Positions 28,050 to 37,184 are shown, counted from the first letter of the stretch. The stretch is DNA of 64,000 nucleotides from Bacillus sp. ZZV12-4809 (GCF_009849585.1 NZ_VCRN01000014.1:1-64000), one strand, 5' to 3'. Numbers and translations are program-made. The notes: generated by a model from the letters alone, not told the origin.

Positions 28050-28790
28050 TTGCAATTTGAGTTAGAGAATGATGAACACGACCTTTTTAAACATTATGTG
28101 ACGGTATTACCATTTAATAAAGAATTTGAATTATGTCTTGCTGGACCAGCCAAATTACCGGTTGAAATAGAAGGAGATGTATATGTATTTAACTGGTACA
28201 CATGGTTCAAACAGCCGCAAGAGAATAATAAATCCTATAAAAAAGTATCTGATCAATACCCTTTTAATAGAATATGTTCTTCTATACTAACCTATGGAGA
28301 TTTTAAAGATTCAAATGAAGCTTTTGTGAGACTTCATAGTGTCTGCCAAACTGGAGATATATTTCATAGTCAAAAGTGCGATTGTGGGTATCAGTTGAAT
28401 GCTTCTTTAAAAGAAATAGTAAAAACAGGAACAGGAGCTCTATTTTATATTGGTTATCAAGAGGGTAGGGGTATTGGATTATTCAACAAAAACTTAGCTT
28501 ATATTTTACAAGAAAGAGGTTTTGATACTGTAGAAGCTAACAATACCTTAGGTTTAGAAGATGATTACAGAGACTACAATGAACCGATAATAATCTTAAA
28601 ACACCTAAGGACCAAACCAATTTCTCTTCTTACCAATAACCCACTAAAGGTTGAAGCCTTAAAAAAATATGGGGTTACTATTAGCCAAAGAATTCCTCTG
28701 TGGGGTGGAGAAAATTCTTTTAATAGTAAATATCTTACTACCAAAAGGGTTAAGAATAATCATTATAAACAGGAGCTGATAGTAAAATGA
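28050..28790 (+). CDS. ribA: GTP cyclohydrolase II (ToxB/RibA-like)
   Basis: A 246-residue enzyme predicted to convert GTP to 2,5-diamino-6-ribosylamino-4(3H)-pyrimidinone phosphate, formate and pyrophosphate. The zinc ligands are visible in CQTGDIFHSQKCDCG near residue 108-122, and GRGIGL and the LTNNPLK segment are conserved. It lacks the RibB domain of bifunctional RibBA, matching ToxB of toxoflavin clusters. The TTG start at 28050 follows AAGGAGGG. Its stop overlaps the start of the WD-repeat gene (ATGA). Together with the WD-repeat, FGE-like and RibD genes it defines a 7-azapteridine-type pathway. Confidence 0.88.
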   Translation: MQFELENDEHDLFKHYVTVLPFNKEFELCLAGPAKLPVEIEGDVYVFNWYTWFKQPQENNKSYKKVSDQYPFNRICSSILTYGDFKDSNEAFVRLHSVCQTGDIFHSQKCDCGYQLNASLKEIVKTGTGALFYIGYQEGRGIGLFNKNLAYILQERGFDTVEANNTLGLEDDYRDYNEPIIILKHLRTKPISLLTNNPLKVEALKKYGVTISQRIPLWGGENSFNSKYLTTKRVKNNHYKQELIVK

Positions 28791-30646
28791 CACTTCTTAT
28801 TAAAGAAAATGAAACAATCCTTAGACATCGTGGTCCGGTAACAAGTGTGGTTATTAATGAGGAAATTTCTCGCGTTTTTACTGCTGGTTATGATGGAGCA
28901 GTTGGAGAATTTAATTTTACGACAGGCGAATTCAAACTATTAGGAGTACATAACCATCTAGTAAATAAAGTGGTTTCAAATGGGAAAACTCTATTAGCAA
29001 CTTGTTCTTCCGATTACTCAATTATAATTTGGGACGTTGAAAAACAACAAAAGAAGAGTACCTTACTGGGACATAATGATGATGTGGAAGATTTTGTTTT
29101 TATTAACCATAACAAAGGTATAAGCACATCCCGCGATAAGAGAATTATAATTTGGAATTTAAACAATGGTTCGATCGAAAGAATTATCTATGGTCATGAT
29201 AAAGATATTTTATCTATTGCAGCCTTTGAAGACAAATTTGTTACTACAGGAGATGATAAGACCCTTAAACTATGGAGTGTAAAAACTGGGGACTTACTAA
29301 AATCTTGGGGCCCTTTTGACGTTGAAACAGATACTTGTGCAATAGATATAAAGAATAAAAGAGCAGTTTTAGGGTGTGATGACGGGGTTATAAGGATTTT
29401 TTGCTTAAATTCAGGAGAACTATTAAAAGAGATACATGCACATAAATCGGCAATAAAGAAAGTAGCAGTGTCGCCTGTTAATGGTAATATTTTATCAGCA
29501 GCATATGATCAAAAAATATATTTATGGAATTCTAAATCATTTGATATGGAAGTGAGCTTTGAAAATATTAATACTAAATGGGAAAGATCCTTGACTTTCT
29601 CTCCTTCCGGTAAATATGTTTTAGCGGGTTCTTTTGATGGTACAGTCATTCTTTGGGATTCGCTAACAGGAAGAAAATTAAAGGAATTTGGAGATATCGA
29701 CAACTCAGGAAACCCCTGTTTTAACCAGGTTTCTGTGAATGATAACCTACTTGCTACTGTCAGTGATGATGGGTATGTAAGGCTAGGAGACATAAGTTCA
29801 AATGATTTTGCAAACAAGTTTGAACCCCAAAGTGGTAGATATCTAATGAATGCTGTCCATTTTACCCAAAATAAAATCTTTACGGGTTCGCATAACCAAA
29901 AACTTCATATATTCAACTTAAATCAAAACTGTAACAAAAATTGTACAAAGACATCTCATTCTTGTATTAACCACCATGAAGTCCTTATAAACGAAGGCCC
30001 CATTAATATAATTAAGTCTATTGGGTCAGGAGAAGATGAATTAATTTTTATAGGTTGCTATAGCGGCAAAATTATTATTACAGATTCAAACGGAACAAAA
30101 CGTAATGCTATAAAAATTCATGACGGAGCTGTTAAATCACTAGTGTTGCATCCAAATGAGCAATTTGGTATAAGCTGCTCAGCCGGAGGAGAATTAATCT
30201 CATGGGATTTCAATGGAAAGATACTAGATAATTTTATAGGTCATTCAGCCATTATCAATGATATTGATATCGATCCAACCGGAAATTATTTAGCGAGTGT
30301 ATCACGGGATTTCACCCTTAAAATTTTTGAAATTAATACAGGGAGAATATCTGCGATCTTTGATTTAGGTAATAAATCATTAAAATCTGTGAAGTTTATA
30401 GATGAGAAAAATCTAGTTGTGGGAGATTATTGGGGCAACCTTGTAAAAGTTGATCATATTTCAGGATTATCTAAAAAGAAAAGTATTGCTCAAAACGGTA
30501 TAAGTAGTATAGATGTTTCTAATGGTCATATTGCAGCTAGTTCTTATGATGGCAGTATTTATATCTTGGATACAGAGCTTAATTTAACAAACAGAATTAA
30601 GGCTATGGAACAGAAATTTACTAATGATTCTACATGGGAGAGATAG
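28787..30646 (+). CDS. WD40 beta-propeller protein (ToxC-like)
   Basis: A 619-residue soluble protein built almost entirely of WD-like repeats. Blade ends are visible as IIWDVEKQQ, IIIWNLNNGS, LKLWSVKTGD, IYLWNSKSF, VILWDSLTGR, LISWDFNGK and LKIFEINTGR, so at least nine blades and perhaps two propellers. Cytoplasmic, with no signal peptide. A WD-repeat protein (ToxC) is a standard member of toxoflavin operons, where it is required for product formation. The gene overlaps ribA by four bases and is followed three bases later by the signalling-peptide gene. Confidence 0.82.
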   Translation: MTLLIKENETILRHRGPVTSVVINEEISRVFTAGYDGAVGEFNFTTGEFKLLGVHNHLVNKVVSNGKTLLATCSSDYSIIIWDVEKQQKKSTLLGHNDDVEDFVFINHNKGISTSRDKRIIIWNLNNGSIERIIYGHDKDILSIAAFEDKFVTTGDDKTLKLWSVKTGDLLKSWGPFDVETDTCAIDIKNKRAVLGCDDGVIRIFCLNSGELLKEIHAHKSAIKKVAVSPVNGNILSAAYDQKIYLWNSKSFDMEVSFENINTKWERSLTFSPSGKYVLAGSFDGTVILWDSLTGRKLKEFGDIDNSGNPCFNQVSVNDNLLATVSDDGYVRLGDISSNDFANKFEPQSGRYLMNAVHFTQNKIFTGSHNQKLHIFNLNQNCNKNCTKTSHSCINHHEVLINEGPINIIKSIGSGEDELIFIGCYSGKIIITDSNGTKRNAIKIHDGAVKSLVLHPNEQFGISCSAGGELISWDFNGKILDNFIGHSAIINDIDIDPTGNYLASVSRDFTLKIFEINTGRISAIFDLGNKSLKSVKFIDEKNLVVGDYWGNLVKVDHISGLSKKKSIAQNGISSIDVSNGHIAASSYDGSIYILDTELNLTNRIKAMEQKFTNDSTWER

Positions 30647-30648
30647 TG

Positions 30649-30798
30649 ATGAAGAAAGTACAAAGAATTGTGGTCTTAATAGTTTTTGTAACATTTCTAA
30701 GTGGTGGAGTAAACACGCATAATATAGTTCAGGCGGAGAGTATAAATAGTGATCCTAATGGTCCTATTTGGCCACCTGCACCTGAAGAAATAAGATAG
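30649..30798 (+). CDS. Secreted signalling-peptide precursor, 49 aa
   Basis: A short exported peptide with an n-region MKKVQR, a hydrophobic core (IVVLIVFVTFLSGG) and a short mature part ending SDPNGPIWPPAPEEIR. This is the size and layout of PapR and NprX precursors, whose C-terminal segments are processed and re-imported to bind RRNPP receptors. It starts two bases after the WD-repeat stop and is followed by a strong terminator, so the cluster operon itself would make its own inducer. The pairing with the 26715 regulator is inferred from the cluster and architecture. Confidence 0.7.
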   Translation: MKKVQRIVVLIVFVTFLSGGVNTHNIVQAESINSDPNGPIWPPAPEEIR

Positions 30799-30826
30799 AT
30801 AATGATTATATATTTTTGAACCCTCC

Positions 30827-30873
30827 AACTTGTAGACAAAGCCTAGTTACTAGGTCGGTCTACAAGTTTTTTT
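30827..30873 (+). terminator. Terminator after the signalling peptide
   Basis: An 11-bp stem (30827-30837 with 30858-30868) holds a nested CCTAG/CTAGG hairpin and is followed by seven T residues. It ends the first operon of the cluster. Confidence 0.88.
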
Positions 30874-30915
30874 ATTATTACTTGGCAGTTTAATTCACTC
30901 TATTTCATAAATTTA

Positions 30916-30929
30916 AAAATTTTCCCAAT
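30916..30929 (+). promoter_or_regulatory. Shared 14-bp box, copy 2
   Basis: AAAATTTTCCCAAT, identical to 27970-27983. It lies upstream of an extended -10-like element (TGC-TAGCAT at 30965-30973) with a poor -35, which fits an activator-dependent promoter for the second operon. Confidence 0.5.
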
Positions 30930-30999
30930 TGTTAAAAGTATAAATCTAAATCACAATAAAGTTGTGCTAGCATACAAATTTTTTACAGGGGGTGAAATC

Positions 31000-31056
31000 A
31001 TGAAGAGAAAGCCTTTCAAAAAACCAAGTCGTTCAATCGCAGTTGCTGAGAAATAA
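31000..31056 (+). CDS. 18-residue basic peptide
   Basis: MKRKPFKKPSRSIAVAEK. The ATG follows a strong CAGGGGGTG ribosome binding site, 27 bases after the extended -10 element. It has seven basic residues and no cysteine. It could be a leader peptide for the second operon or a small effector. It is too short for homology to help, so confidence rests on the ribosome binding site and promoter. Confidence 0.45.
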   Translation: MKRKPFKKPSRSIAVAEK

Positions 31057-31095
31057 GAAATGATTCTTTTAACATCTTAAGATTAAAAAACTCGG

Positions 31096-31123
31096 ATGAG
31101 ATAGGGTTATTACTCTATCTCAT
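31096..31123 (+). promoter_or_regulatory. Leader hairpin before second propeller gene
   Basis: A 9-bp perfect stem (ATGAGATAG with CTATCTCAT) lies 22 bases before the GTG start. The T tract is weak, so it may be an attenuator or an mRNA-stabilising hairpin. Confidence 0.45.
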
Positions 31124-31145
31124 TTGATAATTGAGGAGGAGAATT

Positions 31146-32981
31146 GTGAATATATCTGATAGACTTACTAAATTACTTTATGTTAAAGAACTTGATTTAA
31201 TCTTATGTGCAGATATTAAAGGGAGACTTCACTATCTTAATAAGGATTTATCCGTAGTAAAGTCATCACCTTCTACTCATTACAATAACATGATTAATGC
31301 TATAACTTTTGATAATGGATATGTATTCACCAAAGATATTAGAGGGGTAATAGGAAAGTGGGACTTAGCAACGTTAAAACCACTTGATTTCCATGATGAC
31401 TATTCTTTGAGAAGTGAGGAATACCTTTTGACACTTGATGAGGAACCATCGCCAAGTCTTTCTAGAGGAATTGGTACTTTTAATGGAAAGTTATACACAA
31501 ATAATGGGTACTCACAATTTGTCGTCTTAGATCAAGAAACTTTTGAGCCTTTAGATATACTTCCTCCATTCAATGAAAAATCATTTATTGATTGCATATG
31601 CACTGAAAACGAAAGTATTCAAGCCATTTCGGAAACTTGTGGAATACTTCATTTAGGTACTATCGATAATCTTAATTTTGATAAAAAAGTTCCTATCGAT
31701 AGTGGAAATGTTCACATCATAAAATACGACCAGCTGCACAATCGTTTTGTTGCTACTCAGGATTATGGGCTGGACGCTGATAGAAATGTAAGAAATGGAA
31801 TAGTGACCATAAATCCAGATAACTTAGAGAAAAAGGAATATCATTTCACAACAGACGATGTGGAGTTCCTTTTGTTTTCTGAAGACTACAAAAAGATAAT
31901 AACTGGTGGTTTTGATGGAAGATTATATATTTATGATAATACAAATGAGGAAATAAAGTTAGTTGATGTTATAGGTCCATTTAGGTACCAATTTGTAAGT
32001 GCCACTATAATTCAAAATGAAATTTTCTTATTGATGCAAAGTGGAGAGCTTGTTAAAGTGGATTTTTCCGGAAAAATTTTGTCAAATGCTATCTTTGACT
32101 ATTCTTGTATTTGGTCTATTGAACAACATCCTGAAGATAAACAAACACTTTACTTAGCTACTGGTAAAGGCGTTAGCATAATAAATTTCGAATCAACTAA
32201 ATACAATAGTGTGACAGTTAAAAAGATAAAACAAAATGTACATTCCCTTGGTATCACTTTTAGGGTTTGTCCTCTCAAAGCGGGGTCTTATTTAGCTGTC
32301 ACCAGGGATAATATAGTTTATAAAGCGGATATGGATGGAACAATCATATGGTATAAAGACTTTGGTGACCTTACTAGATATATTTCAATAAATGAAAACT
32401 TTGAAACCGCGTTGCTAGGGCTAGAAAATGGAGATGTTTACGAATTAGATGTTTCTACAGGAAGCACATTAAATAAATTAACTTTCAATGCACCAATTTA
32501 TGTAACAGGTTATAGAACGAATGGAAATAAAATCATTGGTTTAAAAACCGGTGAAATTATTCAATATAATAGCAGCTTTGAAAAACTCAATGCATTTACA
32601 CTAGATGGATATCCAAAGCGCATTGTCCAAAATGAGAAAAAGGAATTTATTACAGGTACCTTTGGTTTCATTGAAATCGATTTTGATTCGGGAGAATCTA
32701 AAAAAGTCTTTACTGAGTTATTATGGAATACCAATGAGAATGGAACAAAGATTAACGATCATGTATTTGTTATTAGTTATGGTAAGCAAATAGGAGCCTA
32801 TGATTATGCAACTGGTGACATGGTTGACCTGGTTGAACCACTATATGATTATCCTAAAGGATTATATGGTGTTTCATTAGAAGGAGAAGAAATTCTTTTT
32901 GTAGGTGGTAATGGAGGGTTTGTAAACATCTATAGAATAGTCGATGGATCACCTATAAAAGTTCGTGAGTTTTATGCTTAG
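31146..32981 (+). CDS. Second beta-propeller protein
   Basis: A 611-residue soluble protein with diverged propeller repeats. Examples are TGGFDGRLYIYDNTNEE near residue 258, GLENGDVYELDVSTGS near 436 and GLKTGEIIQYNSS near 466. It is clearly distinct in sequence from the WD40 protein at 28787 but similar in length and fold class. The GTG at 31146 is chosen because GAGGAGG lies six bases upstream; the longer reading from 31131 includes that site. It heads the second operon and probably works with the ToxC-like protein. A catalytic or scaffolding role is unknown. Confidence 0.7.
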   Translation: MNISDRLTKLLYVKELDLILCADIKGRLHYLNKDLSVVKSSPSTHYNNMINAITFDNGYVFTKDIRGVIGKWDLATLKPLDFHDDYSLRSEEYLLTLDEEPSPSLSRGIGTFNGKLYTNNGYSQFVVLDQETFEPLDILPPFNEKSFIDCICTENESIQAISETCGILHLGTIDNLNFDKKVPIDSGNVHIIKYDQLHNRFVATQDYGLDADRNVRNGIVTINPDNLEKKEYHFTTDDVEFLLFSEDYKKIITGGFDGRLYIYDNTNEEIKLVDVIGPFRYQFVSATIIQNEIFLLMQSGELVKVDFSGKILSNAIFDYSCIWSIEQHPEDKQTLYLATGKGVSIINFESTKYNSVTVKKIKQNVHSLGITFRVCPLKAGSYLAVTRDNIVYKADMDGTIIWYKDFGDLTRYISINENFETALLGLENGDVYELDVSTGSTLNKLTFNAPIYVTGYRTNGNKIIGLKTGEIIQYNSSFEKLNAFTLDGYPKRIVQNEKKEFITGTFGFIEIDFDSGESKKVFTELLWNTNENGTKINDHVFVISYGKQIGAYDYATGDMVDLVEPLYDYPKGLYGVSLEGEEILFVGGNGGFVNIYRIVDGSPIKVREFYA

Positions 32982-33012
32982 TAATAAGCAGCAACATGAC
33001 GGAGGACTGAAA

Positions 33013-33795
33013 ATGAATTCGTGCTTTTACGATATAAATTGGATATACATACCAGGGGGCAAAGCCAGAATAGGGAGTTCTTTGGAAGAAATTGAAGAAG
33101 CACATGACTATTGGAGGACTCGTTTGTTATCAGATTCATACAAAGATGAATTTAAAAACTGGTTACTCAAGGAATATCCAATAAATGAGGTTTATTTAAA
33201 ACCCTATAAAATTAGTGATATCCCTGTCACAAATGGATTGTATTTAGAATACTGCGAACAAACTAGTCAGCCTTTCCCAGAAAGTATTTCTGATCAAGTC
33301 TTGGGAGGTGGCCATGAAAATCCAGTCTGGGGTGTCACCATCGAAGAGGCTCTAAGTTTCTGTGAATGGTTGAGCTCAACAATCAATAAGAATATTACAA
33401 TTCCTACTGAAGCTCAGTGGGAATTTGCAGCCAGGGGGGAAACCCGGCGAATATATCCATGGGGAAATAATTTTTCTCAAGAATTTTGTAATACTTATGA
33501 ATCAAAGATAGAGAAAACCACTCCTGTGCGAAAATACGAAAAAGGAAAATCATATTATGGGCTTTATGATATGGGTGGAAATATTGAGGAATGGGTTCAC
33601 ACCAAATATGATGCATATCCTAATGGGGTTGTTATAGATGATGACCTTTTACAGATTCTCGGAAAGGATTATTTTATCCTAAAAGGGGGTTCCTTTGCTC
33701 GAGGTGGAGATTTGTGCAGGGTTGCTAGAAGACACGGGAGACATCCAAATCCCGAATTTCGCTTTACAGGTTTTAGATTAGCTATAAGTCTATAG
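33013..33795 (+). CDS. Formylglycine-generating-enzyme-like protein (ToxD-like)
   Basis: A 260-residue protein of the SUMF1/FGE-sulfatase fold (also EgtB and PvdO). Typical segments are YIPGGKARIGS near residue 14, PVTNGLYLEYCEQT near 74, WEFAARGE near 137, the YPWGN turn, GLYDMGGNIEEWV near 180 and the C-terminal GGSFARGGDLCRVARR with FRFTGFRLA. ToxD of toxoflavin clusters belongs to this family. The ATG at 33013 follows GGAGGA, while the longer frame from 32965 overlaps the upstream gene. Whether it keeps copper-binding cysteines like true FGE is not evident; the role in ring formation is unproven. Confidence 0.82.
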   Translation: MNSCFYDINWIYIPGGKARIGSSLEEIEEAHDYWRTRLLSDSYKDEFKNWLLKEYPINEVYLKPYKISDIPVTNGLYLEYCEQTSQPFPESISDQVLGGGHENPVWGVTIEEALSFCEWLSSTINKNITIPTEAQWEFAARGETRRIYPWGNNFSQEFCNTYESKIEKTTPVRKYEKGKSYYGLYDMGGNIEEWVHTKYDAYPNGVVIDDDLLQILGKDYFILKGGSFARGGDLCRVARRHGRHPNPEFRFTGFRLAISL

Positions 33796-33811
33796 ACTAT
33801 GGTGGTGAAAA

Positions 33812-35071
33812 ATGTCACAAAATCGCAAAATGAGTTTGCTATTACTAGCAAATATAATTAGTGCCATCGGGAGTGGAATATCAGCTTTTACTATCCCTTG
33901 GCTAATTATTAATATGAATGAAGGCGAAAAAATATATGGACTACTTTTCATTTCAGTTACAATAACAATTTTTTTCTTAAGCCCATATATTGGAGTCATA
34001 ATTGATAATTTTCCTCGAAAAAAAATATTATTATATTGTGAAATCTTGGCAGCTATAATATTTGGTGTATTATTAACTAATTATTTTTTTTCAGGTGAAT
34101 TCAGTTTATGGATCCTAATAATAATGACGATTGTTAGCTCTTTATATAATGCTATACAGATTCCGACATTAATGGCATTTACCCAGAGTATATTCACTCA
34201 AAAAGAATACAAGAAAGTAAATAGTTTAATGGAAGTACAAGGTCAAACAGCCACTTTTTTAAGTGCCGGCCTTGTAGCTTTGCTTTTAGGCAAAGTTGAT
34301 ATATGGTTAATATTTCTATTGGATATTTTCACATTTATCCTAGCATTTTCAATACTGTTATTTATTCCCTACCAAAATAATTCAACCTCTAGAGAAGCTG
34401 TTATTAATGAAGATAAACCTATTTTAAAAATGTATAAAGACATAAAAGTAGCATTAAAATATATACGAGAAAATACAGCTCTAATGATTTTCATATTATG
34501 TACTTTCCTTCCTTTTATAATGGTCATAACTGGAAATTACATAAATCCTGTGTATGTATATAAAGAGTTAGAAAAAGGTCCAGAAATAGTTGGTTATTCC
34601 AGTGTTATATATGCATTAAGCGCTATGACGGGAGGAGTAGTAGTAGCCTATCTATCAAAACGATTCGGTGATTACTCATCGACATATATTACTTATTCTA
34701 TTTTTATTATTGGAATAGTTGGAATAGTGATGTTTCCTTTCGTATCCGCATTTTTATTAATGAGAGTGTTTGCAGGAGTCGGTAATGCAGGGACTAGAGT
34801 CTTGAGAAGAAATATTATGATGGATAAAATCCCTAATGAGATTATGGGGAGAGTTAATAGTTTTATTAACTCCTTCAGTCTTTTAATGCAGTCTATTATA
34901 GTTGGATTTTTTAGTTTTTCTATTGGTAGTTTTGGTGCTTCAACCTCCTTTATTACGATTATTTTTATATTATTAATAGGTTTAATTCTTATGATATCCT
35001 CTCATCATTACTATAAGAGGAAAAGTTCAGTTTTACAGCATCAAAATAGTGTGGTTCAGCATAAGAACTAA
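33812..35071 (+). CDS. MFS exporter of the cluster
   Basis: A 419-residue major facilitator protein with about twelve hydrophobic segments. The loop 2-3 signature is present near residues 60-75 (DNFPRKKILLY). GGTGGTG precedes the ATG. Its position inside the biosynthetic operon, 16 bases after the FGE-like gene, points to export of the product and self-protection. Toxoflavin producers in Burkholderia use an RND pump instead, so an MFS carrier would be the Gram-positive counterpart (inference). Confidence 0.82.
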   Translation: MSQNRKMSLLLLANIISAIGSGISAFTIPWLIINMNEGEKIYGLLFISVTITIFFLSPYIGVIIDNFPRKKILLYCEILAAIIFGVLLTNYFFSGEFSLWILIIMTIVSSLYNAIQIPTLMAFTQSIFTQKEYKKVNSLMEVQGQTATFLSAGLVALLLGKVDIWLIFLLDIFTFILAFSILLFIPYQNNSTSREAVINEDKPILKMYKDIKVALKYIRENTALMIFILCTFLPFIMVITGNYINPVYVYKELEKGPEIVGYSSVIYALSAMTGGVVVAYLSKRFGDYSSTYITYSIFIIGIVGIVMFPFVSAFLLMRVFAGVGNAGTRVLRRNIMMDKIPNEIMGRVNSFINSFSLLMQSIIVGFFSFSIGSFGASTSFITIIFILLIGLILMISSHHYYKRKSSVLQHQNSVVQHKN

Positions 35072-35096
35072 TTCATTATAAGGTGGCTATAAATCT

Positions 35097-36086
35097 ATGG
35101 GGAACGCTAGAACAATAACAATAAACAGACAGAAAATTATAGAAAATTTCAAAAAAGGCTTAGGTAATACCTCTGTTCTTGAAATAAAAAATAATAATGG
35201 AGGAAAAATATTTGCTAAATGCGAATGGGAAAACCCCACAGGGTCAATAAAGGATCGAGCTGCATTAAATATGCTAGAAAAAGTAATAAATGAACATTCG
35301 TCAAATAATGAAGAAATGCATATTTTAGAATATAGCGGTGGAAACTTAGCCATTTCCTTAGCTCACCTTTGTAATTTACTTGAATTAAAACTAGATTTGG
35401 TCTTAAGCGATTCAACTAGCAATAGTATTATTCAAAAAATCAACCAGTTAGGAGCAAATATACATCTTGTAGATAAAAATCTAGGCTTCTGGGGCGTTAT
35501 AGAATTTGCTAGAAAACTACATGAAGAAAATGATAAATTTACTTTTTTATATCAACACGAAAATAGCGCAAATATTGAAGCGCATAGAAATGGCACTGGC
35601 GAAGAAATTGTTGAATTTATGAAGTTGAATAATATTAGTAAAATTGATGCATGGGTTAGTGCTGCTGGAACAGGAGGAAGTTTAGTAGGCGTATATAAAA
35701 AGTTGTCGGAAAAATTAGATGATTTTGAAGTGCATCTTGTAATGCCCGCCGAAGCACCTTACGGTAGTGAAAACCCACCAAGCCCAGGGAAGAGGTTAGC
35801 TGGTACTGGAGGGTTTGGGTTAGGCAGAAAACAGAGTTTCTTAAAGAGTATTGAGCACCTCATTAAAGAGCAATCATTATGTTCATATGAGGAGGCTCTT
35901 TCAGAGATGAAAGATTTTTATTCTGAAACAGGAATAAAGATAGGAAGTTCGGCCGCTGGAAATTTAAAAGCAGCAAAAAAAATTAGCGAAAAATTAGGAG
36001 AGAATTCAACTGTTTTTACCATTTTTCCTGATAGTGGAACTACTGAGGAGTGGGAGACAATATTGGGGGAAAAATTAAATGAGTGA
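35097..36086 (+). CDS. PLP-dependent cysteine-synthase-like enzyme
   Basis: A 329-residue fold-type II PLP enzyme of the cysteine synthase/beta-replacement group. The PLP lysine lies in GSIKDRAALNM near residue 45. The substrate loop reads YSGGNLAIS near 82 and the phosphate-binding loop AAGTGGSLVG near 192. In primary metabolism such enzymes make cysteine. In biosynthetic clusters they make beta-substituted or diamino acids, including nitrogen nucleophile adducts. Here it could supply an amino-acid building block (inference). It overlaps the ribD gene by eight bases, so the two are tightly coupled. Confidence 0.82.
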   Translation: MGNARTITINRQKIIENFKKGLGNTSVLEIKNNNGGKIFAKCEWENPTGSIKDRAALNMLEKVINEHSSNNEEMHILEYSGGNLAISLAHLCNLLELKLDLVLSDSTSNSIIQKINQLGANIHLVDKNLGFWGVIEFARKLHEENDKFTFLYQHENSANIEAHRNGTGEEIVEFMKLNNISKIDAWVSAAGTGGSLVGVYKKLSEKLDDFEVHLVMPAEAPYGSENPPSPGKRLAGTGGFGLGRKQSFLKSIEHLIKEQSLCSYEEALSEMKDFYSETGIKIGSSAAGNLKAAKKISEKLGENSTVFTIFPDSGTTEEWETILGEKLNE

Positions 36087-37161
36087 TTCACAATATATGA
36101 AGTTCGCTATGGAATTAACAAAATACACAGTGGGTCAGACTAGTCCGAACCCAGTGGTTGGAGCAGTATTAGTTAAAAATGGAAGAATTATTGGGGTAGG
36201 ATCCCACCTGAAAAAAGGTGAACCACATGCCGAAGTACATGCAATAAAGATGGCTGGAGAGGAAGCAAAAGGTGCAACATTATATGTAACCCTTGAACCG
36301 TGTTGTCACTACAATAGAACCCCGCCTTGTACAGATTTAATTATAGAAAGTAATATAAAAAAAGTAGTGATTGGAATTTTAGATCCAAATCCACGAGTTA
36401 ATGGTAAAGGTATAGATAAACTGAGAACAGCTGGGATAGAAGTAGATAGTGGGTACTATGAAAAAGATATATCAGATATAAATAGGTTTTACCTGCACTT
36501 TATTAAAAATAAGATACCGTACGTTACCATTAAATCTGCTACTAGCTTAGATGGCAAAATCGCAACAGCTAATTACGAAAGTAAGTGGATCACATCTGAG
36601 AAATCAAGGTTGAACAGTCATAGCTATAGAAGTAGTCATGATGCAATACTTGTTGGCGTAAATACAATATTAAAGGACGATCCCTATCTTACAGATAGGG
36701 TTAATGGTTTAAATCCTATTAGAATAGTTCTAGATAACAATCTAAGAACCCCTACAGATGCAAAAATAATAAAAGATAACTCTACAAGGACAATAATTTT
36801 TATAAGTTCCAAAGTGACTAAAGAAAGAATGGATGAGTATTCAACAAATAACAAGGTGGAAATTATTCAAGTTAATAATCCTAGGATAGTAATCAGAGAT
36901 GTGCTAGAGAGGTTAGGTAACCTAGGTATAATTTCAATCCTTGTAGAAGGGGGCGGTACAGTTATTGAAAGCTTTTTACAAGAGAAGTTAGTCAATGAGG
37001 TAGTTAGTTATATCGCTCCTTTAATTATAGGAGGAGAAAAAGCTCCAACATTTGTAGAAGGGAATGGCTTTAGAACATTAAACAATGCAATAAAGCTTCA
37101 ATTTAGAAGCATAGAAAGATTGGAAGAAGATATTAAAATTGTTTCAAAAGTAATTTATTAA
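36079..37161 (+). CDS. ribD: RibD-type deaminase/reductase (ToxE-like)
   Basis: A 360-residue bifunctional protein. The N-terminal cytidine-deaminase-like domain shows the zinc site HAEVHAI near residue 49 and EPCCHYNRTPPCTD near 73-86. The C-terminal reductase domain starts near residue 145 (IKSATSLDGKIATA) and contains the glycine-rich VEGGGTVIESF. It is predicted to act on the GTP cyclohydrolase II product to give 5-amino-6-(ribosylamino)uracil phosphate. That compound is the branch point between riboflavin and toxoflavin. No ribE or ribH is nearby, so the role is not riboflavin supply alone. It corresponds to ToxE. Confidence 0.88.
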   Translation: MSDSQYMKFAMELTKYTVGQTSPNPVVGAVLVKNGRIIGVGSHLKKGEPHAEVHAIKMAGEEAKGATLYVTLEPCCHYNRTPPCTDLIIESNIKKVVIGILDPNPRVNGKGIDKLRTAGIEVDSGYYEKDISDINRFYLHFIKNKIPYVTIKSATSLDGKIATANYESKWITSEKSRLNSHSYRSSHDAILVGVNTILKDDPYLTDRVNGLNPIRIVLDNNLRTPTDAKIIKDNSTRTIIFISSKVTKERMDEYSTNNKVEIIQVNNPRIVIRDVLERLGNLGIISILVEGGGTVIESFLQEKLVNEVVSYIAPLIIGGEKAPTFVEGNGFRTLNNAIKLQFRSIERLEEDIKIVSKVIY

Positions 37162-37184
37162 AAAGATAAATGGGGATAATTCTT

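Noticed and set aside
28050-37161. Reading the ribA and ribD genes as a riboflavin operon
   Set aside because: ribE, ribH and an FMN riboswitch are absent, while WD-repeat and FGE-like genes typical of toxoflavin clusters are interleaved.
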